NCBI GenBank assembly: GCA_900547035.1
Contig: URFM01000021.1
Location: 1-51,775 of the forward strand
Reading direction: 5' to 3'
DNA from: an uncultured Clostridium sp.
GTDB taxonomy: Bacteria > Bacillota > Clostridia > Lachnospirales > Lachnospiraceae
Length of the DNA: 51,775 bases
Below are positions 25,254 to 34,700 of this stretch, piece after piece. The position numbers were made by a program, and so were the translations under genes. The notes beneath the pieces are model-generated. The model was not told where the DNA came from. It searched no databases and saw only the letters and a list, made by a program, of their open reading frames with translations. Each line of letters starts with the position of its first letter. Within the stretch, counting starts at the first letter, position 1.

Positions 25254-26294
25254 ATGCTGAAAGTAGGAATTATCGGCTGCGGAAAGATCGCTCAGGTGCG
25301 CCACGCGCCGGAATATCTGGAAAATCCAAATTGCAGCCTTGAGGCGTTTTATGATGTGGATTTTGAGCGGGCACGCCGGTTTGCCGAGGAATTTGGAGGA
25401 AAGGCTTATGCTTCCATGGAGGAGCTTCTGGCCGCGGACCTGGATGCGGTCAGCATCTGCACTGCCAATATCTACCACGCCCAGGGAGTGGTTGCGGCCC
25501 TGAAAGCGGGAAAGCATGTGCTCTGCGAAAAGCCAATGGCCATGAACCTGGAAGACTGCGAGTTAATGGCAAGGACGGCCAGGGAGCAAGGGAAGATCCT
25601 GATGATCGGACAGAATCAGAGGCTGGCCAGGGCCCATGTGGAGGGCAAACGGATTCTGGACAGCGGGGAAGTGGGAAAGCTGATTACCTTTCAGACCAGC
25701 TTCCGCCATCCTGGTCCGGAGGGATGGACGGGACAGAAAAATTCCTGGTTCTTTGACAAAAAGATAGCGGCCTTTGGAGCAATGGCGGATCTGGGAATCC
25801 ACAAGACAGACCTTCTGATTTACCTCACAGGGCAGAAGGTGGTCAAGACCTTTGCCAGACTGGAAACCCTGGATAAAAAATACCCGGACGGAACGCCGGT
25901 TTCGGTGGACGACAACGCCATCTGCACCTATGTGCTGGAAAACGGAGCCTTAGGGACCATGACGGTGAGCTGGACCAATTATGGGACGGAGGACAATTCC
26001 ACCCGCCTTTACTGTACCGAGGGCGTGATCCGGATGTACGATGACCCGGAGGCCTCTCTGATTGTGGAAAAACGGGACGGGACCGTAGAACGCTTTGCTT
26101 TGGACCAGCTGACCTCCAATAAAGACCAGACCGGAGGAAAGAGGACTTCCACCGGCGTGATCGACGCCTTTGTGGACAGCCTGATGAACGGCAAACCGTC
26201 GCCCATCAGCGGCGAGAGCGTGATTCCCGCCATGAAGGCGGTGTTTGCCAACGAGCGGTCCGCCAAAGAAGGCAGAATGGTGGATGTAGAATAG
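25254..26294 (+). CDS. Gfo/Idh/MocA-family oxidoreductase
   Basis: NAD(P)-dependent sugar or polyol dehydrogenase family, 346 residues. The Rossmann loop GIIGCGKIAQVRH (5-17) is followed by the catalytic-lysine motif CEKPMAMN (K93) and the DLGIHKTDLL segment with the family histidine near residue 183. The C-terminal alpha/beta domain is present to the end. GAAGGTGAAGG precedes the ATG. It lies between the permease and a TIM-barrel isomerase, a pairing common in inositol and rare-sugar catabolism. It probably oxidises the imported sugar or a hydroxyl of its derivative. The substrate is unknown. Confidence 0.9.
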   Translation: MLKVGIIGCGKIAQVRHAPEYLENPNCSLEAFYDVDFERARRFAEEFGGKAYASMEELLAADLDAVSICTANIYHAQGVVAALKAGKHVLCEKPMAMNLEDCELMARTAREQGKILMIGQNQRLARAHVEGKRILDSGEVGKLITFQTSFRHPGPEGWTGQKNSWFFDKKIAAFGAMADLGIHKTDLLIYLTGQKVVKTFARLETLDKKYPDGTPVSVDDNAICTYVLENGALGTMTVSWTNYGTEDNSTRLYCTEGVIRMYDDPEASLIVEKRDGTVERFALDQLTSNKDQTGGKRTSTGVIDAFVDSLMNGKPSPISGESVIPAMKAVFANERSAKEGRMVDVE

Positions 26295-26319
26295 ATTGAC
26301 GGAGAGGAGAGGGGACGAC

Positions 26320-27309
26320 ATGAAACGACCGATTACCATAGCTTCCGGGCAGTTTGGGGATATGCCCTTTGAGGAGCTTTGCAGAGTAGTAAGCGAGATG
26401 GGGTACGACGGCATTGAAGTGGCCTGCCATGCCCACCTGGATGCCGGGCGGGCGGCGGAGGATGAGGCCTACCGCAGAGAGTTTCAGGATACGCTGGAGA
26501 AATACGGGCTCAAGGTGTGGGCTTTAAGTGCTCATTTGGCAGGCCAGTGCGTGGGGGACCGGTGGGACCCGCGTCTGGACAATTTTGCCCCGGACAGCGT
26601 GAAAGGGCAGCCGGAGGCCATACGCCAGTGGGCCGTTAAGGAGATGAAAACGGTAGCTCGGGCAGCACAGGCGCTGGGAGTCAAGGTAGTGACCTGTTTT
26701 TTAGGATCTCCCATCTGGGCCTACTGGTATTCCTTCCCTCAGACGCCGCCTTCCATGGTGGAGGAAGGCTACCAGAAGATAAAAGAACTTTGGACTCCGA
26801 TTTTCGACGTTTACGACCAGTGCGGGGTGAAGCTGGCGCTGGAAATCCATCCCACGGAGATTGCCTTTGACTACTACAGCACCAAAAAGCTGTTGGATGT
26901 TCTGGAATGGAGGCCCACCCTGGGAATCAATTTCGACCCGTCCCACCTGCTCTGGCAGGGGATGGATCCGGCTGTGTTTTTGAGAGATTTTTCCAGCCGC
27001 ATTTACCATGTCCACATGAAGGATGTCAAAATGAACCTGGATGGAAGAAATGGGATTCTGGGCAGCCACATTGAGTTTGGAGACACGCACCGGGGCTGGA
27101 ACTTCGTATCCCTGGGGCATGGGGACGTGGATTTTGATGCCATTATCCGGGAGCTGAATCAGATGCAGTATACCGGTCCTTTGTCGGTGGAGTGGGAGGA
27201 CAGCGGAATGGAGCGGATGTTCGGAGCTTCAGAATCACTGGAATTTGTAAAGCAGATGAATTTTTCACCGTCCGATATCTGCTTTGATTCGGCACTGAAG
27301 GCAAATTAG
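26320..27309 (+). CDS. Sugar phosphate isomerase/epimerase (AP endonuclease 2-like TIM barrel)
   Basis: TIM-barrel metalloenzyme of 329 residues of the xylose-isomerase-like family. The metal ligands stand at the expected strand ends: E175 in LALEIHPTE, D206 in INFDPSHLLW, H232 in YHVHMKD and E291 in LSVEWED. The ATG at 26320 follows GAGGAGAGGGGACGAC; eight upstream codons are rejected. Family members epimerise or isomerise keto sugars, or dehydrate inosose. Together with the Gfo/Idh gene upstream and the HAD gene ten bases downstream, it probably acts on an oxidised or keto intermediate of the imported sugar. Confidence 0.88.
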   Translation: MKRPITIASGQFGDMPFEELCRVVSEMGYDGIEVACHAHLDAGRAAEDEAYRREFQDTLEKYGLKVWALSAHLAGQCVGDRWDPRLDNFAPDSVKGQPEAIRQWAVKEMKTVARAAQALGVKVVTCFLGSPIWAYWYSFPQTPPSMVEEGYQKIKELWTPIFDVYDQCGVKLALEIHPTEIAFDYYSTKKLLDVLEWRPTLGINFDPSHLLWQGMDPAVFLRDFSSRIYHVHMKDVKMNLDGRNGILGSHIEFGDTHRGWNFVSLGHGDVDFDAIIRELNQMQYTGPLSVEWEDSGMERMFGASESLEFVKQMNFSPSDICFDSALKAN

Positions 27310-27319
27310 GGGGACGCGT

Positions 27320-28171
27320 ATGGGAGAGGGTACAATCGAAGTGCTGCATCCTTTGCCCAAAGGGGCCAGGTTCCGTCATGGCGTGCTGGACTTTGACGGA
27401 ACCGTAAGCCTGATTCGGGAGGGCTGGCAGCAGATTATGATACCGTATTTCACCCAGGAGCTGGCGGATACGCCGGAGGGCAGAACGATTCCAATAGAAC
27501 AGCTGCGCCGGGAAGCCGAGGAATTTATTGCGGTCAATACGGGAAAGCAAACCATCTATCAATGCATTGAACTGGCGGGCCATATCCGGTCCCTGGGAGG
27601 AGAGCCCAGGGATCCCCAGGAATATAAGGACGAATATACGAGACGCCTGCTGTCTGCCATACAGGAGCGTCTGGACGGACTGGAGAAAGGAACGATTTCC
27701 CCGGAGGAGCTGCTGGTGCCGGGCTCGGAAGAACTTCTGCGGATGCTGACGGGCCATGGAGTCAAGCTGTATCTGGCCAGCGGGACGGACCACGACCATG
27801 TGCTGAAAGAAGCGAAGCTTTTGGGGATCCACCGCTGGTTTGGAGGCCGGATTTACGGAGCTCAGAGAGATTACAAGACCTTTTCCAAGAAAATGGTCAT
27901 TGACCGGATTGTGAGAGAAAACCATCTGGAAGGCCCGGAACTTTTGGGTCTGGGAGACGGATATGTGGAAATTGAAAACATCCGGGGAGCCGGAGGTTAC
28001 GCCTGCGGCGTGGCTTCCAATGAAAAGGAACGTCGGGGAATCGACCAGTGGAAGAGAAAGCGGCTGATCCGGGCCGGAGCGGATCTCATTATACCGGATT
28101 ATCGAAATTGGAAAGAATTGGAGAATTTCTTGTTCCCCGGGGAAGGACAGGAGGGAGAATATGCCGTTTGA
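27320..28171 (+). CDS. HAD-family phosphatase
   Basis: Haloacid-dehalogenase-type hydrolase of 283 residues. Motif I is LDFDGTVS (nucleophile Asp near residue 24), motif II is LASGTDHDH, motif III has the KKMVIDRI lysine, and the acidic motif IV is LGLGDGYVEIE. A helical cap lies between motifs I and II, as in phosphoglycolate phosphatase-like enzymes. It is not of the GmhB/histidinol-phosphatase type: I see no zinc-binding cysteine loop. It probably dephosphorylates a sugar phosphate of this pathway. It ends inside the start of the next gene (11-base overlap), so the two are translationally coupled. Confidence 0.87.
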   Translation: MGEGTIEVLHPLPKGARFRHGVLDFDGTVSLIREGWQQIMIPYFTQELADTPEGRTIPIEQLRREAEEFIAVNTGKQTIYQCIELAGHIRSLGGEPRDPQEYKDEYTRRLLSAIQERLDGLEKGTISPEELLVPGSEELLRMLTGHGVKLYLASGTDHDHVLKEAKLLGIHRWFGGRIYGAQRDYKTFSKKMVIDRIVRENHLEGPELLGLGDGYVEIENIRGAGGYACGVASNEKERRGIDQWKRKRLIRAGADLIIPDYRNWKELENFLFPGEGQEGEYAV

Positions 28172-29135
28172 AATTTTTGACCGAAGCCGTTTAAAGCTGC
28201 TGCCTCTTTCGCAGCGCATTCACGATTTGAACCTGGATGTGATGATGGATGAGGAGGAAAAACCGGCATTTTCCCATCCCTCCATTACGGAGCTGGCAGC
28301 CAGGATTCGCCGGGCAAAGGAGAAAAAGGCGGCGGTGCTTTTGATGCTGGGGGGACATGTCATCCGGTCCGGGGCGGCTCCCCTGTTAATCCGGCCGATG
28401 GAGGAGGGGTATGTGACCCATTTTGCCATGAACGGGGCGGCGGCCATCCACGACTTTGAATTTGCCATGATTGGAGCCACCACGGAGAGCGTGGCCAAAT
28501 ACATCAGCGAGGGCCAGTTCGGCCTGTGGCAGGAGGACGGACAGTATACCCAGGCCATTTCCGAAGGGGTGAAGGAAGGCCTGGGCGCAGGGGAAGCTTT
28601 GGGAAAATGGATTAAGGAGCATGATTTCCCCTATCAAAAGTACAGCCTTCTGGCAGCCTGTTATCAAAGGCAGGTTCCGGCCACCGTCCATATCGGCATC
28701 GGCTGCGATATTGTCCATGAGCAGCCAAATGCCGACGGAGCGGCTTTGGGTGAAGCCAGCTACCGGGATTTCCTGATCTATGCCAGAACGATTGAAAATC
28801 TGGAAAACGGCGTGTTTTTGAATTTCGGTTCCGCGGTAATCGGACCGGAGGTGTATTTAAAGGCCTTGTCCATGGCCAGGAACGTGGCACATCAGGAGGG
28901 GCGGGGAATCCGCCATTTTACAACGGCTGTGTTTGATTTGCTGCCGTTAGAGGGAAAAGACATTCACGAAGCGCCGCCAAAGAGCGATCCCAGGTATTAT
29001 TTCCGGCCATGGAAGACCATCATGGCCAGAACGGTTGCGGACGGCGGGGAGAGCTTTTACGTTGAGGGAAAGCACCGGGATACCATAGGAGCCTTGAGCT
29101 GGGAGCTTCTTCATGAAACGGGGGAAGAGAAATGA
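28161..29135 (+). CDS. Deoxyhypusine-synthase-like conserved protein of unknown function
   Basis: A 324-residue soluble protein. I recognise only a distant similarity to the deoxyhypusine synthase fold: an alpha/beta stretch with GGHVIRSGAAPLLI, then MNGAAAIHDFEFAMIGATTESVAKYI, then VPATVHIGIGCDIVHEQPNADG and the GVFLNFGSAVIGPEVYLKAL segment. The many short Gly/His/Asp motifs (IHDFE, IGCDIVH, NFGSAVIGPEV) look like an active site rather than a scaffold. No membrane segment or signal is present. It overlaps the HAD gene by 11 bases and the PfkB gene by four, so it belongs firmly to the sugar pathway. A bacterium has no eIF5A to modify; a role on a sugar phosphate with bound NAD is a guess. Confidence 0.6.
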   Translation: MPFEIFDRSRLKLLPLSQRIHDLNLDVMMDEEEKPAFSHPSITELAARIRRAKEKKAAVLLMLGGHVIRSGAAPLLIRPMEEGYVTHFAMNGAAAIHDFEFAMIGATTESVAKYISEGQFGLWQEDGQYTQAISEGVKEGLGAGEALGKWIKEHDFPYQKYSLLAACYQRQVPATVHIGIGCDIVHEQPNADGAALGEASYRDFLIYARTIENLENGVFLNFGSAVIGPEVYLKALSMARNVAHQEGRGIRHFTTAVFDLLPLEGKDIHEAPPKSDPRYYFRPWKTIMARTVADGGESFYVEGKHRDTIGALSWELLHETGEEK

Positions 29136-30166
29136 GGGAGCAGGAGTTAAGGGAACTGATGGCTCAATTCGGCGGTCTGCGCATTACGGTAGCGGGCGAC
29201 CTGTTTTTAGACCGCTGGTGGGAAGTAGATCAGAGCCTTCAGGAGCTGTCGGTGGAGACAGGACTTCCGGCCCGCCAGGTCACCGGTCGGAGGATGAGCG
29301 CCGGCGCCGCAGGGACGGTTTTAAACAATCTGGCGGCCCTGGGGGTTGGAACGATTCGGATTGTGTCCGCCATCGGGGATGACGGAGAGGGATATGAACT
29401 GAACCGTCTGCTGGGGGAGCGGAGGATCGACTGTACCTATCTGATTCGGGATGAACGGATTGTGACGCCTACCTACACAAAACCCATGTTTTATGAGCCG
29501 GGACAGGAGGAGAGAGAAGGAGAACGGTTTGACATTAAAAATACAGCTTCCATGCCGGAGGATATTCAGAAATGTTTGGCGGATTTTGTGCGGGAGGCGG
29601 CAAGGGACAGCGACGCCCTGATTGTGCTGGATCAGCTGGCAGAGGAAAATAGAGGCGTAGTGACGGCCTTTATGCGGCGGGAGCTGAAAGCGCTGGGGGA
29701 AGAAAGACCGGAATTTTTGATTTTCGCGGACTCCAGAGCCTTTGCGGACCGGTTCAGCTCCGTTACCATTAAATGCAACGATAAGGAAGCCAGAGCCATC
29801 ATGGGTCTGGAGGATGGTGATTTTTCTCTTGAGCAGATGGAAGGGTGCATGAAGGCATTGGAATTGAGAACCGGAAGAAAAGCGGTGATTACCTGCGGTT
29901 CCAGGGGAATTTTAGTAGAGGATGAAGGACAGACCTGTCTGCTTCCGGCCCTGCCGGTGAAGGGGCCCATGGATGTATGCGGCTGCGGTGATGTGTCTAC
30001 CTCAGGTCTGGTAAGCGCCCGGTGCGCCGGAGCGGGATGGAAAAAATCAGCGGAGTTTGCTAATCTCTGCGCTGCGGTGACCATAAGGAAAATCGGACAG
30101 ACCGGCACATCGTCCCCGGAAGAGATTCTCGGACGGTTTCGGGAAAATGAAGAGGAGAAGGCATGA
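29132..30166 (+). CDS. PfkB-family carbohydrate kinase, HldE kinase-domain-like
   Basis: Ribokinase-family sugar kinase, 344 residues. The N-terminal GDLFLDRWWEV (22-32) and the SAGAAGTVLNNLAALGVG stretch (56-73) resemble the heptose-7-phosphate kinase domain of HldE/RfaE. The ATP site is DVCGCGD (281-287), a variant of DTTGAGD with Cys in the anion hole and D287 as the catalytic base. Unlike HldE there is no C-terminal nucleotidyltransferase domain, so no ADP-sugar would be made. It is joined to its neighbours by four-base overlaps on both sides. It probably phosphorylates a sugar phosphate or free sugar of the pathway. Confidence 0.85.
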   Translation: MREQELRELMAQFGGLRITVAGDLFLDRWWEVDQSLQELSVETGLPARQVTGRRMSAGAAGTVLNNLAALGVGTIRIVSAIGDDGEGYELNRLLGERRIDCTYLIRDERIVTPTYTKPMFYEPGQEEREGERFDIKNTASMPEDIQKCLADFVREAARDSDALIVLDQLAEENRGVVTAFMRRELKALGEERPEFLIFADSRAFADRFSSVTIKCNDKEARAIMGLEDGDFSLEQMEGCMKALELRTGRKAVITCGSRGILVEDEGQTCLLPALPVKGPMDVCGCGDVSTSGLVSARCAGAGWKKSAEFANLCAAVTIRKIGQTGTSSPEEILGRFRENEEEKA

Positions 30167-31098
30167 GAATAGCGCTATGTTTTGATATAGGCGGCTCCAA
30201 GTATAACGTTGGCTTTATACGGGAGGACGGCGTTCTTCTGGGACAGGAGAAGGCGCGGTGGTCCCGCCCTTTAAGTGCTCAGACGGTGGAAGATGAGCTT
30301 GCGGCGGCCTGCGGCCGGCTGGGAGAACGTTTTCCCCAGATTTACCCGGACGTAATGGGAATTACCATTCCGGGCCTGGCGGATCCTCAGGAGGGGATTT
30401 GGGTGGATGCGCCCTTTTCCGGCATCCGCAATTTCCCTGTGCGGCAGAAGCTGGAAAAACGCTATGGGATTCCGGCGGCCGCGGACAATGACGGTCAAGC
30501 CTGCTGTCTGGCGGAATCCATATTCGGGTCCGCTGTGGGAAAACGGGATTTCTTCTATATGACCATTTCCAACGGAATTGGAGGAGCCCTGTTTTTGGAC
30601 GGAAAGCTTTATCAGGGAAAAGGGGGAGCGGGGGAAATCGGCCATTGCGTGGCGGAACCGGAAGGAAGACTCTGCCCCTGCGGAAACAAGGGCTGTCTGG
30701 AGGCCTGCGCAGCAGGACCGGGAATCAGCCAAAATTACCAGGAACTGCGGGAAGATAAGAGCCAGCCTCTCCTGGAGGCCAAGGAGATTGCCAGGCGGGC
30801 CAGGATGGGAGAAGGGGCCGCCCTGGAAACCTTCCGGATGGAGGGAGCGTATCTGGGAAACGCCCTGTCCTGGGTGATTAACCTGCTGAATGTTCCACTG
30901 GTGATTCTTGGCGGAGGCGTGTCGCTGGCCTTTGACCTGTTTGAGCCCAGTATGAAGGAGGCGCTGAAGGAGCGGGTATTTGCCCGGGCAAATCCGGCAG
31001 TGAAGGTAAGACCTACTTCTCTGGGGTACAACGGGGGATTATACGGAGCGGCCGCTCTGGGCTTTCTGCGGGCAGGAAAGAAGGTGAACGAGGGTTGA
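30163..31098 (+). CDS. ROK-family sugar kinase
   Basis: ROK-family protein of 311 residues without an N-terminal DNA-binding domain, so a kinase rather than a repressor. The phosphate-binding loop is CFDIGGSKYNVG (residues 6-17), the catalytic Asp is in AADNDGQA (near 110), and the zinc motif runs GEIGHC...CPCGNKGCLE with the His and three Cys intact. It probably phosphorylates a hexose or acyl-amino sugar. Two sugar kinases (this one and the PfkB protein just upstream, overlapping by four bases) in one operon suggest two phosphorylations, as in pathways through a bisphosphate, or two substrates. Confidence 0.9.
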   Translation: MRIALCFDIGGSKYNVGFIREDGVLLGQEKARWSRPLSAQTVEDELAAACGRLGERFPQIYPDVMGITIPGLADPQEGIWVDAPFSGIRNFPVRQKLEKRYGIPAAADNDGQACCLAESIFGSAVGKRDFFYMTISNGIGGALFLDGKLYQGKGGAGEIGHCVAEPEGRLCPCGNKGCLEACAAGPGISQNYQELREDKSQPLLEAKEIARRARMGEGAALETFRMEGAYLGNALSWVINLLNVPLVILGGGVSLAFDLFEPSMKEALKERVFARANPAVKVRPTSLGYNGGLYGAAALGFLRAGKKVNEG

Positions 31099-31673
31099 AG
31101 GAAAATTTTCTGTACGATTATAAGAAGGAACTGACCGATGCCATCTGGCAGGTGGACGAGGAGGTATTCCGGGAGGCGGTCCGGATTCTCTACCAGGCAT
31201 GGAGGGAGGACCGGCAGGTCTTTATCATGGGGAACGGAGGAAGCGCCGGGACGGCAAACCACTTTGTGTGCGATTTTGGGAAAAATTCCGTTCAGGGCGA
31301 TGGGAGAAGGCGGTTTCGGGTGATTTCCCTCTGCGACAATGTGGAGAAAATCACCGCCCTGGGAAATGATTTCTGCTTTGAGGAAATCTTCCGCTTCCAG
31401 CTGGGAAACCTGATGAATGAGGGGGACGTGCTGATTTCGGTCAGCGCCAGCGGCAATTCCCCGGATTTGGTGAGAGCCTGCCAGTACGCCAGGGAGAAAG
31501 GGGCAAAACAGATTGTCCTAGCAGGATTTAATGGAGGGGCAATACGGGAATTCGCGGATGCGGCCTTCGTGGTGCCCCTTGAGAGCTACGAGCGGATTGA
31601 GGACGTGCATCTGAACATCCTGCATATGCTGGTGGAGTATTTTAAGAAATCTCCGGAGCTGTTTGCGGAATAA
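31095..31673 (+). CDS. SIS-domain sugar isomerase, GmhA-like
   Basis: Phosphosugar isomerase of 192 residues, the size of GmhA (sedoheptulose-7-phosphate isomerase) and DiaA. The SIS motifs are GNGGSAGTANHF near 50-61 and VSASGNSPDLV near 116-126. The C-terminal helix ERIEDVHLNILHML aligns with the GmhA metal-site helix RIQEIHIKVIHIL. Compared with E. coli GmhA the two histidines H61 and H180 are kept, while E65 becomes Asp and Q172 becomes Glu, so substrate or metal use may differ. Translation starts with TTG at 31095, overlapping the ROK stop by four bases. It is the last gene of the operon, ahead of the terminator at 31683-31740. Confidence 0.87.
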   Translation: MKENFLYDYKKELTDAIWQVDEEVFREAVRILYQAWREDRQVFIMGNGGSAGTANHFVCDFGKNSVQGDGRRRFRVISLCDNVEKITALGNDFCFEEIFRFQLGNLMNEGDVLISVSASGNSPDLVRACQYAREKGAKQIVLAGFNGGAIREFADAAFVVPLESYERIEDVHLNILHMLVEYFKKSPELFAE

Positions 31674-31682
31674 GAAGGAAAA

Positions 31683-31740
31683 ATCACAAAAACTCCCGGC
31701 GGGACATGCTGTGGGCTGTCCGCCGGGAGCTTTTTGTGAT
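31683..31740. terminator. Long bidirectional terminator
   Basis: ATCACAAAAACTCCCGGCGGGACA (31683-31706, arm) pairs with its near-perfect complement at 31717-31740, with T runs inside the outer arms on both strands. It ends both the sugar operon and the convergent giant gene at 31756-36036. Confidence 0.9.
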
Positions 31741-31755
31741 TGAAGCGATTGGGGA

Positions 31756-34700
31756 TTACACTCCTGCCGCCGCTTCCTTTTTCAAATTCTTCTGAGCCGT
31801 CGCCAGCATAAGCTTAATCCGGTTCAGCTGATTTACCTCGCTGGCGCCGGGGTCGTAGTCTACGGCAATGATATTGGACTGTGGGTAATGGCGCCGCAGC
31901 TCCTTGATGACGCCCTTGCCTACGATGTGGTTAGGCAGGCAGCCGAAGGGCTGGGTGCACACGATGTTGTTTACTCCGCTGTGAATCAGCTCCAGCATCT
32001 CGCCGGTAAGGAACCATCCCTCGCCGGTCTGGTTGCCCAGGGACACAAAGCCTTTGGCCATCTGTGCCAGCTCATTGATATTGGAAGGCGGAGTAAAATG
32101 CTTGCTGGCGGAAAGTTCCTTCTTGGCCGTCTTGCGGAAGTACTCCAAAAGAGCGATCCCCGCGTTGCACAGATGGGCGGTGGAGCGCTTGGTCCCCAGG
32201 TGTTCCGCCTTAAAGTTGCTGTTGTAGAAGCTGTAAAGGAGGAAATCCATCAGATCCGGCATTACCGCCTCTGCTCCCTCGCTTTCCAGCAGGTCCACGA
32301 TATGGTTGTTGGCCAGGGGGGAGAACTTTACCAGGATCTCTCCCACGATGCCTACCTTTGGCTTTTTGATATCCAGCCTGGGCAGGGCGTCAAAATCCCG
32401 GATGATGCCCCGGACATTTCTGGAAAATTCCATCATGGCCGCGCTCCTCTTGGACAGGGACTTGATGCACCGGGCCTTCCATTTCTCGTGAAGGGCGTTG
32501 GCGCTTCCGGGCTCCTTCTCGTAGGGGCGAGTAGCGTAGAGCACCCGCATGAAAATGTCGCCGTAGACGACCGCCTGCATGGCCTTGGTCAGCATAGGCA
32601 GGGTGATGGAAAAGCCCGGATTGGTCTCCATGCCGTTGGCGTTGACGGAGATGACAGGTACCTGGCCCATACCGGCTTTCTCCAGAGCTCTCCGGATAAA
32701 TCCGATGTAGTTGGAAGCGCGGCAGCCGCCGCCGGTCTGGCTCATGACCACTGCAGTGTGGTCCAGGTCGTACTTGCCGGACAGCAGGGCGTCCATAATC
32801 TGGCCGATGACGATTAAGGAGGGGTAGCAGGCGTCGTTGTTGACGTACTGAAGTCCTACATCTACCGCGTTGCGGTTATGATTCTGCAGCACCTCCAGCT
32901 TGTAGCCGAAGGCCCGGATGGCCGGCTCAATTAGATCAAAATGAATGGGGGACATCTGGGGACACAGCAGAGTGTAGTCCTTTTTCATGTCTTTGGTGAA
33001 CAGAACCCGGTTGTAGGCGCTGGACACCACATGGCGCTCATAGTGCTTCTGGTCTCTTACCCGCAGGGCAGCGATGAGGGAACGGATGCGGATCCTGGCG
33101 GCTCCCAGATTGTTGACCTCATCGATTTTCAGCACCGTATAAATTTTGCCGGAATGGGTGAGGATGTCCGCCACCTGGTCCGTGGTTACCGCGTCCAGCC
33201 CGCAGCCAAAGGAGTTGAGCTGAATCAGATCCAGGTTGTCCTGTGTCTTTACAAAGCTGGCTGCAGCGTAGAGACGGGAGTGATACATCCACTGGTCCGT
33301 CACCACCAGAGGCCGCTCCACCTTTCCGAGGTGGGAGACAGAGTCTTCGGTCAGCACGGCAAAACCGTAGGAGGTGATCAGATCCGGAATTCCATGGTGG
33401 ATCTCCGGGTCCACATGGTAGGGACGTCCGGCCAGGACGATTCCCCGGCGGCCGTGCTCCTTCATCCAGGCCAGGGTCTCCTCGCCCTTCTGTTCCATGT
33501 CGTGGCGGGAGGCCAGCAGCTCCTCCCAGGCGGCGTGGGCTGCCATCTTTACCTCGGCGGCGGGAATCTGATACTCCTTGTCAAAGATCTTTACCAGCTC
33601 ATTGGTCAGAATCTCCTCATTGGTAAAGGCCATGAAAGGATTCAGGAAGCGGACGTTGTTCTCCGCCAGCTCCTCCACGTTGTTCTTGATGTTCTCCGCA
33701 TAGGAGGTTACCATGGGGCAGTTGTAGTGGTTTCCTGCATCCGGCGACTCGTTGCGCTCATAGGGGATGCAGGGGTAGAAGATGGTCTTCACGCCCTGAC
33801 GGATGAGCCAGCTGATATGTCCGTGGACCAGCTTGGCCGGGTAGCACTCGGATTCGCTGGGGATGGACTCGATGCCAAGCTCATAAATCTGTCTGGTAGA
33901 CTGGGGGGATAAAATGACCCGGAAGCCCAGCTTCTTGAAGAAAACGGCCCAGAAGGGGAAGTTTTCATACATATTCAGGACCCGGGGAATCCCCACGATT
34001 CCTCTGGAGGCCTCGTCCTCCGGCAGAGACTCGTAGTCAAACATCCGGTGGTACTTATAGTCGAACAGATTGGGAACTTCCTTCTTGGATTTCTCGATGC
34101 CCAGCCCCCGCTCGCAGCGGTTTCCGGAGATGAAACGGCGGCTGCCGCTGCCGAACTGGTTGATGGTCAGTACGCAGTGGTTGTTGCAGCCCTTGCAGCG
34201 GGTCATGGAGGTGGTGTACTTTAAGTTTACGATCTTGTCCAGGGGCAGCATGGTGGTGGAATGGTCCTCGCCATCGGGAATCATGTGATACCGCTCTCTG
34301 GCAATGAGGGCGGCTCCGAAGGCTCCCATGATGCCGGCGATATCCGGGCGGACCGCATTGCAGCCGGAAATTTTCTCAAAGCTTCTGAGCACCGCATCGT
34401 TGTAGAAGGTGCCGCCCTGAACCACCACATGGGAGCCCAGGTCAGAGGCCTTTGTGATCTTGATCACCTTAAACAGAGCGTTTTTGATGACGGAGTAGGC
34501 CAATCCGGCAGAAATATCCGCCACGGAGGCGCCCTCCTTCTGGGCCTGCTTTACGTTGGAATTCATGAACACGGTGCAGCGGGTTCCCAGGTCCGTGGGA
34601 TTTTTGGCAAAAAGAGCTTCCTTTGCAAAATCCTCCACGCTGTAATTTAAGCTCTTGGCAAAGGTCTCAATGAAGGAACCGCAGCCGGAGGAGCAGGCTT

